64,000 nucleotides of DNA. Origin: Pomphorhynchus laevis (lineage: Eukaryota > Acanthocephala > Palaeacanthocephala > Echinorhynchida > Pomphorhynchidae). The stretch spans positions 1 to 64,000 of the forward strand of contig WNNJ02002105.1 of NCBI GenBank assembly GCA_012934845.2, written 5' to 3'. A program made the translations under genes and the position numbers. A model generated the notes under the pieces. That model saw only the letters and a list, made by a program, of their open reading frames with translations, had not been told where the DNA came from and ran no database searches. This document shows positions 59,436 to 64,000 of the stretch, in pieces. Numbering within the stretch: the first letter of the stretch is position 1; every line of letters starts with the position of its first letter.

Positions 59436-59523
59436 TTTTGCGCGCCCAGCGCGCCACCCATGCCAGATGCGCCACCCTATGGATTTTTATTTTAACCGGG
59501 TGAGTAATTTTTTATAGAAAAAT

Positions 59524-59595
59524 GTTCATCTTGAAGAATCGAACCCGTGAATGTCAAACTCGAGATTTAAAACATGACCATTAAACTAAGCATCT
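59524..59595 (-). other. tRNA-like relic inside the transposon
   Basis: The minus strand has an A-box match TAGTTTAATGG (59578-59588) and a B-box match GGTTCGATTC (59536-59545), spaced as in a tRNA, with an anticodon-stem-like TTAAA..TTTGA. The acceptor and T stems do not pair well, so it is not a functional tRNA; a tRNA-derived SINE head or tRNA pseudogene is more likely. Confidence 0.4.
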
Positions 59596-59664
59596 ATGAC
59601 AAAATAATAAATGTTATATAAAATTATAATCTGATAAATATATAATTTTTTTACAGATCCTTCT

Positions 59665-60528
59665 ATGGTATCAGTAATTGCGAATGAACAAGAGTATAAG
59701 AACATCAAATTACGTTTAGAAGGAAAAACGGGCCAAGTGTATCTTTCGAAAGACATCAGAAAACGGTTGAAAAAGAAAAGCGAAAATTTTATCATTATAA
59801 ACGGTTATATTTACTTGAAGGATGAACATGAAGGATTACATAAGCGAGCATTCCATAAAGATCAAACTAATATTATGGTACTCGAAGCAAAAAGGATTCA
59901 TAAAGATAAGCACTATGGAATGAATAGGTTTGAAGACCTCTGTAATGAACTTTTCTTTAGAATACCTCGAACTATTCTTAGAAAGGTAATTGAGGAATGT
60001 GTGACATGTTCTCAATCACAGCCTTTAAAGACAAAAGAAAAGGCTGTTCATATAACAGCCAAACGACCTTTAGAAAGATTACAAATTGATTTGGTTGATA
60101 TGAGACAGTATAAACATTCCAATAATGGGTTTGCTTGGATGCTTACTGTTATAGATGTTTATTCTAAGTTTGCTTGGGTGTATCCTTTGTATACTAAGAC
60201 GGGAAAGGAGGTTGCAGAAAATCTAGAAACACTTTTTACGACTTTTACAGGACCTCCACAAATTCTTCAGTGTGATAATGGAAAGGAGTTTCTCAACAAG
60301 GAAATGGACAAACTTGTAAGTGATTTTAAAATCACCTACAAACACTCAAGACCCCGCCATCCACAATCTCAAGGACAGATTGAAAGGTTTAATCAAACCT
60401 TGACAAGATACTTGCAGAAATATATCTTTGAAGAAGAGGAAAGCCAAAGAAATGATTCCATCGAAAATTCTGTTCATACTGTAACAAATTCAAAAGAATG
60501 GCTTAAACAACTAAAAAACGATTTATAA
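59665..60528 (+). CDS. DDE integrase (rve) of the Ginger-like element
   Basis: A 287-codon frame from ATG 59665, just after a splice-acceptor-like TTTTTTTACAG. An HHCC-type N-terminal zinc region is visible (HKDKHYG, later CVTCSQ). The catalytic core has the first Asp in QIDLVDM, the second in LQCDNGKEF, and the Glu in GQIERFNQTL, with 35 residues between the second Asp and Glu (D-D-35-E). LTVIDVYSKFAWVYPL is the usual strand/helix between the first two. It carries out cut-and-paste transposition. Further coding sense of the C-terminal part lies downstream, out of this frame. Confidence 0.8.
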   Translation: MVSVIANEQEYKNIKLRLEGKTGQVYLSKDIRKRLKKKSENFIIINGYIYLKDEHEGLHKRAFHKDQTNIMVLEAKRIHKDKHYGMNRFEDLCNELFFRIPRTILRKVIEECVTCSQSQPLKTKEKAVHITAKRPLERLQIDLVDMRQYKHSNNGFAWMLTVIDVYSKFAWVYPLYTKTGKEVAENLETLFTTFTGPPQILQCDNGKEFLNKEMDKLVSDFKITYKHSRPRHPQSQGQIERFNQTLTRYLQKYIFEEEESQRNDSIENSVHTVTNSKEWLKQLKNDL

Positions 60529-61605
60529 TTATAATATTGCAAAACATTCAGCAACAAAGAAATCCCCGTTTCGTCTTTTGCTCCAGCTTCAAGGGTTCAA
60601 CACTGTTTCAGCCAGCGACGAAGGATACAGAAATAGCTTCCATTGAACCAAAAGTTGAAAACCAAGCAAAAGATCTTGATGAAAATTCATCAGATGCATT
60701 AGATAATGAAAATGCCGTTTCTTCTATTTGCACTAAATATTTAGAAAGAATGGACAGGCATTCACTTGTACATAAGTAAAAATATGACATAAATGTCGGT
60801 GATAGAGTATTGATTGCCTTGGATTTCGATAATAATCAGAAGACAAAAAAAGCTAAACTCTCCTCTTTTTTCAATACAAATGCCGAGGTTCTTGAAGTTT
60901 TGTCAAATAACTATGTCAAAGTTAAGATTGATAAAAAAAGAAGAAACGATTCATCTTTCTAGAATTAAAAAAATACAATTTTACCCCCTTTTTATTTATT
61001 TTTTTAAGGTGGCGCATATGGCATGGGTGGCGCGCTGGGCGCGCCACAATAAATAACAGACGTTGCATAAGCATAAGAATTAGAAAAATTCGTAAAATGC
61101 AATAACAAAGTCTTTTATTAAAATTAAATTGAAATTAATATTTTATTGAAATTAAATATGACATTAAGATTTAATTGAAATACATTTTGCAAATTTAATC
61201 AATAAAATTAACAAAATGTAAGACAAACGTCTTTCATTAAATCTAATTGTCAATAAAGTAGACGAAGAAACTATCGGTTAACAATTAAATTTTAACAATT
61301 AAATTTGATGATGTTCTATATACCACATTGAGCTCATTATATTAAACTTAGTTTTTGTTTAAATTTTCTAAACAGCGAAAATTTCCCTAAAGTCGTAAAT
61401 GAATTTGGCTTAAATTAAAATGTAAGAATTTATTAATTATAAAATGAAAAATGCATTGTCAGTTCCGTGCTTATTTCGGTTTAACTTAATTTAAAATTAA
61501 TCTATCGAAATGTTTTATCCTTCATTGATTCTATAACGATACTTAGATCAGATACCAATGACGTGTTTAGTTGGGAGGTTGAACATATTGTTATAATCAA
61601 ACCAA

Positions 61606-62340
61606 ATTAGCTAAGTGAGTCTACGTATTTAATATAATTGTAAAATAAACAAAACATAATAATGCTAAATCAGAATTTGATAATTAAATAATAAAATAAA
61701 TAATTGTTATAAGATTTTTTATAATTTATATCAAGTTAAAATAAAAAAATGAAATTAAAAATAAACGTCATTTTTATGAATTGACTAATAACAGACGTTG
61801 TATCAGAATAAGAATTAGATGTCATCAGGAGGAACTGCTATTTTATCAGGTTTTGGCCCTTAACTCCTCTACCCAACATAGCAGCGGGGCCAAATACGTG
61901 TAAAGAACGTATTTCCTCTGATTAAATTTGATTATAAGTATTTTATTTTAATACAAAGTATATTGTTCATTATCCATCCATAAAAAATTTTCGCTAATGA
62001 TTTTAAATTTATTTTTAATATTATTGTGTTGATTTATATATATTTTACTATTTTCTGCTTGATGTTATTTTTATAGTAACCTAGTTTAAAATATGTATCT
62101 ATTAAATTATTTAAATGATTTTGAAGAAAACCAATATCATTACATATTGTTGCAATTCTTAAAATTTTATTTATGTATTATATTTGATATTATATGGTAT
62201 GCATGAATGCTCATGCAAAAATATGTTTCTTGTAATTTAAATATGTCGTATTAACGATATAAATTAAAAGTAGTTTTAATGTCATCTTTACGATATAAGT
62301 ATATAGAAGTTGATATATAATACATATATAATATATATGT
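61606..62340 (-). mobile_element. Penelope-like element fragment, 3' UTR and RT end
   Basis: Minus strand: AGCTAAGTGAGTCTACG, GACGTTGTATCAGAATAAG, CAGGAGGAACTGC, CCCAACATAGCAGCGGGG, then RT C-terminal sequence up to HEHSCIPYNI-like near 62200. It ends in a TA-rich run. The stretch 61054-61605 between it and the transposon is mostly AT-rich, continuing the Penelope tail at first. Confidence 0.75.
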
Positions 62341-62399
62341 ATAAAAAAATAAAATTATTTTTTAACGAGACAAATGCGCCCCAACGCACGCTCACATGA

Positions 62400-64000
62400 C
62401 CACAACAAAACAAAAATATCATGTGCCGAGGTGTGAACGGAGGAGGTGTTTGAATGTGATAAAGGAAGGAGCGCTGCGGACGTCGAGAGGAAGTTGATTC
62501 CAGGCGAGTGAGGCGGCTACGAGGAAGGAACGGAGACCGTAGTTGTTGGAGTAATTGGGAACGTGGAGTAAGAAGGAATTACGAGAACGCAGCCAAAGCG
62601 AGGTGGGGTGAGTGTCGTCTAAGAAAGGAATGTGGATAAACGATGTGAAGCCGACAGCGATGAGACAAAAAGTTACGAGTAGGCGGAGTTTGATGCGCAT
62701 GTAAATGGTGGGCCAGGAGAGTTGGGCAAAATATGTGGATGTGTGGTCGAAGCGACGGACACGAAAGAGCACTCGAATGGCGGAGTTGATTACGCATTGT
62801 AGGGGTAGGATTATAAATTTTGGAGAATTGACCTAAAGGCTAAGGCAGTAATCGATTTTAGGGAAAAGAAGCGATGAAACAAGAGACATACAAGAACGGA
62901 AGTCGATAAGGGGGCGGATACGGCGGATGTCACTGAGAATTAAGTTAGACGAGCGGACCTTGTCACGGACGAAGGGTTTAAGGGAAAGGTGATCATCGAA
63001 ATGGAAGCCTAAGAAAGTGAGATTGTGGACTATGGGGATGATCGATGAGGCAAAATATACAGTGGGAGGAGATATGTTTGGTTTACGGGGGAGGATCCAC
63101 ATTATTTTGGACTTGTCGGGGTTTAGAACGAGATGGAGATTGGAGAGACGTTTGTAGATAGAAGAAAGACAGTTGGAGGCAGAAATGCCGATATCGTGTA
63201 TGCGATGTGCGGGTGCATGAGCATAGATTAGAATGTCATCGGCGTATTGCATGACCTTAAAGGAGTAAGGTTTGATAAACGGAGATAGATCGCCACGCAG
63301 AAGAGAGAAAAGCAGAGGACCTAGGACAGAACCTTGTGGGACACGGCAAAAGATAAGGATGAGAGATAAGGATGATAAATTAGAACAAACGCGGAAGGAA
63401 CGGTCGGATAGGTATGAGGCGAACCATGCTACGGAGGAGGAAGAAAATCCGTAATCATAACGAAGGCGAGAAAGGAGGACGGAGTGGTCGACAATGTCGA
63501 ATGCGGAGGAGAGGTCGAGGGAGATGAGAACACTATATAGAGCCTTGTCTCGAGAAATGAGTAAGTCGTTGTACACTTTTATGCATGCGATTTCTGTCGA
63601 GTGATTAGAGCGGAAAGCGGATTGGAAAGGAGGGTACAGATTGGATGAGGAGAGATAAGCGTTGATTTGTATTAAGATGAGGCGTTCTAAGAGCTTAGAA
63701 AGAGTAGGGAGTAGCGAAATGGGGCGATAGCTAGAAGGAAGGGAGGGGTCGAGCGATTGTTTCTTAAGGAGGGGACGAACGATTACGGATTTCTAGTGTG
63801 AAAGGAATATACGACTGCGGATGGACGAGTAAAACAAGGTTGTGAGAAAAGGGAATATCGATGGGCATATGGATTTAAGTATGTTAAATATCGGGTTAGA
63901 AGAACGACAAGTGAGCAATTCAAAAGAGCAAGGTGTGAAAAGTGGATTGATTTTGTGAAGAGACGGGGGTGAAGCGCGAATGCGACGATACCGCCATGAT
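62400..64000 (-). mobile_element. CR1-type LINE, 3' part, running off the window edge
   Basis: Minus-strand ORF2. From 64000: PSSYRPISLLPTLSKLLERL, FQSAFRSNHST, then 63576-62833 with LDLSSAFDIVDHSVLL, VPQGSVLGPLLFSL, catalytic MQYADDILIY and LTFLGFHFDD. After one frame change near 62800, the CR1/Jockey-type C-terminus follows (YMRIKLRLLVTFCLIAVGF, YGLRSFLVAASLAWNQLP, FKHLLRSHLGT) to a stop at 62419. An AT-rich tail lies at 62280-62370. The 5' part (endonuclease, ORF1) is outside the window. It is GC-rich relative to the flanks. Confidence 0.85.

Larger units (their letters stand above)
59436..61048 (+). mobile_element. Integrase-type DNA transposon with terminal inverted repeats (Ginger-like), 1.6 kb
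   Basis: Terminal inverted repeats of about 41 bp with 3 mismatches: the left inner part is GCGCGCCCAGCGCGCCACCC, and the right end begins TGTGGCGCGCC read inward. A TGT start is typical of Ginger elements. ATAAA at 59431-59435 and 61049-61053 is the target duplication, and the flanks rejoin as a Penelope 3' end (TTAATAAA/TAACAG), so this is the younger insertion. One large integrase frame is present, and the 3' third appears to carry about two breaks. No capsid, polymerase or other large gene is present. The alternative of a reduced Polinton-type element seems less likely. Confidence 0.75.

Noticed and set aside
59524-59595. Functional tRNA gene
   Set aside because: A and B boxes are present, but acceptor and T stems do not pair and position 33 of the anticodon loop is not clearly T.

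Overview
The window is AT-rich metazoan nuclear DNA. Genes have spliceosomal introns with GT/AG ends, AATAAA signals and large repeat-filled introns. The repeat content (permuted Penelope-like elements, Jockey/I-type and CR1-type LINEs, a hAT-type element, an integrase-type DNA transposon, several satellites) and the SLC6 and GRP94 sequences fit an invertebrate, most likely an arthropod. I cannot fix the species from sequence alone.

Layout. 1-4302: two satellites, with a 393-bp monomer (about 5.3 direct copies) and a 443-bp monomer (about 4.4 copies); an inverted piece of the first satellite closes the block. 4500-5580: GC-richer retroelement debris and a strong hairpin. 6650-23201: the ER chaperone GRP94/Gp93 in 12 coding exons that join in phase to 827 codons, with signal peptide, acidic linker and C-terminal HEEL. 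Its introns hold a perfect 14-bp minisatellite, Penelope fragments and retroelement C-terminal domains. 23202-28886: intergenic, with one retroelement relic. 28887-33694: an unrecognised two-exon gene predicted to encode a secreted, lysine-rich protein of about 1032 residues with six GYxYRYRxSxxL motifs. 34380-41330: LINE ends, a 478-bp hAT-type element with 8-bp target duplication, a small HSP90-like relic, and a train of Penelope fragments. 41407-45349: a nearly full-length LINE with target-site duplication and a self-derived insertion. 46644-48231 (minus): an intronless SLC6-type transporter with one frame break. 49706-53330: the best Penelope copy, with GIY-YIG endonuclease upstream of the RT (Naiad-type order). 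54690-58678: a 423-bp satellite. 58679-62340: Penelope 3' ends, one of them split by a 1.6-kb integrase transposon. 62400-64000 (minus): a CR1-type LINE running off the window.

Host genes. Three host loci are supported: GRP94 (ER folding of secretory and membrane proteins), the novel RYR-motif gene (itself a likely secretory client), and the SLC6-like transporter. Nothing suggests co-regulation; they are separate eukaryotic loci.

The most novel items are the RYR-motif secreted protein, the many short near-perfect palindromes in otherwise unique DNA, and the LINE that seems to have received a copy of its own 3' end plus flank. Exon joins, motif positions and target duplications were read directly from the sequence. 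Family names rest on recognised motifs without database searches.
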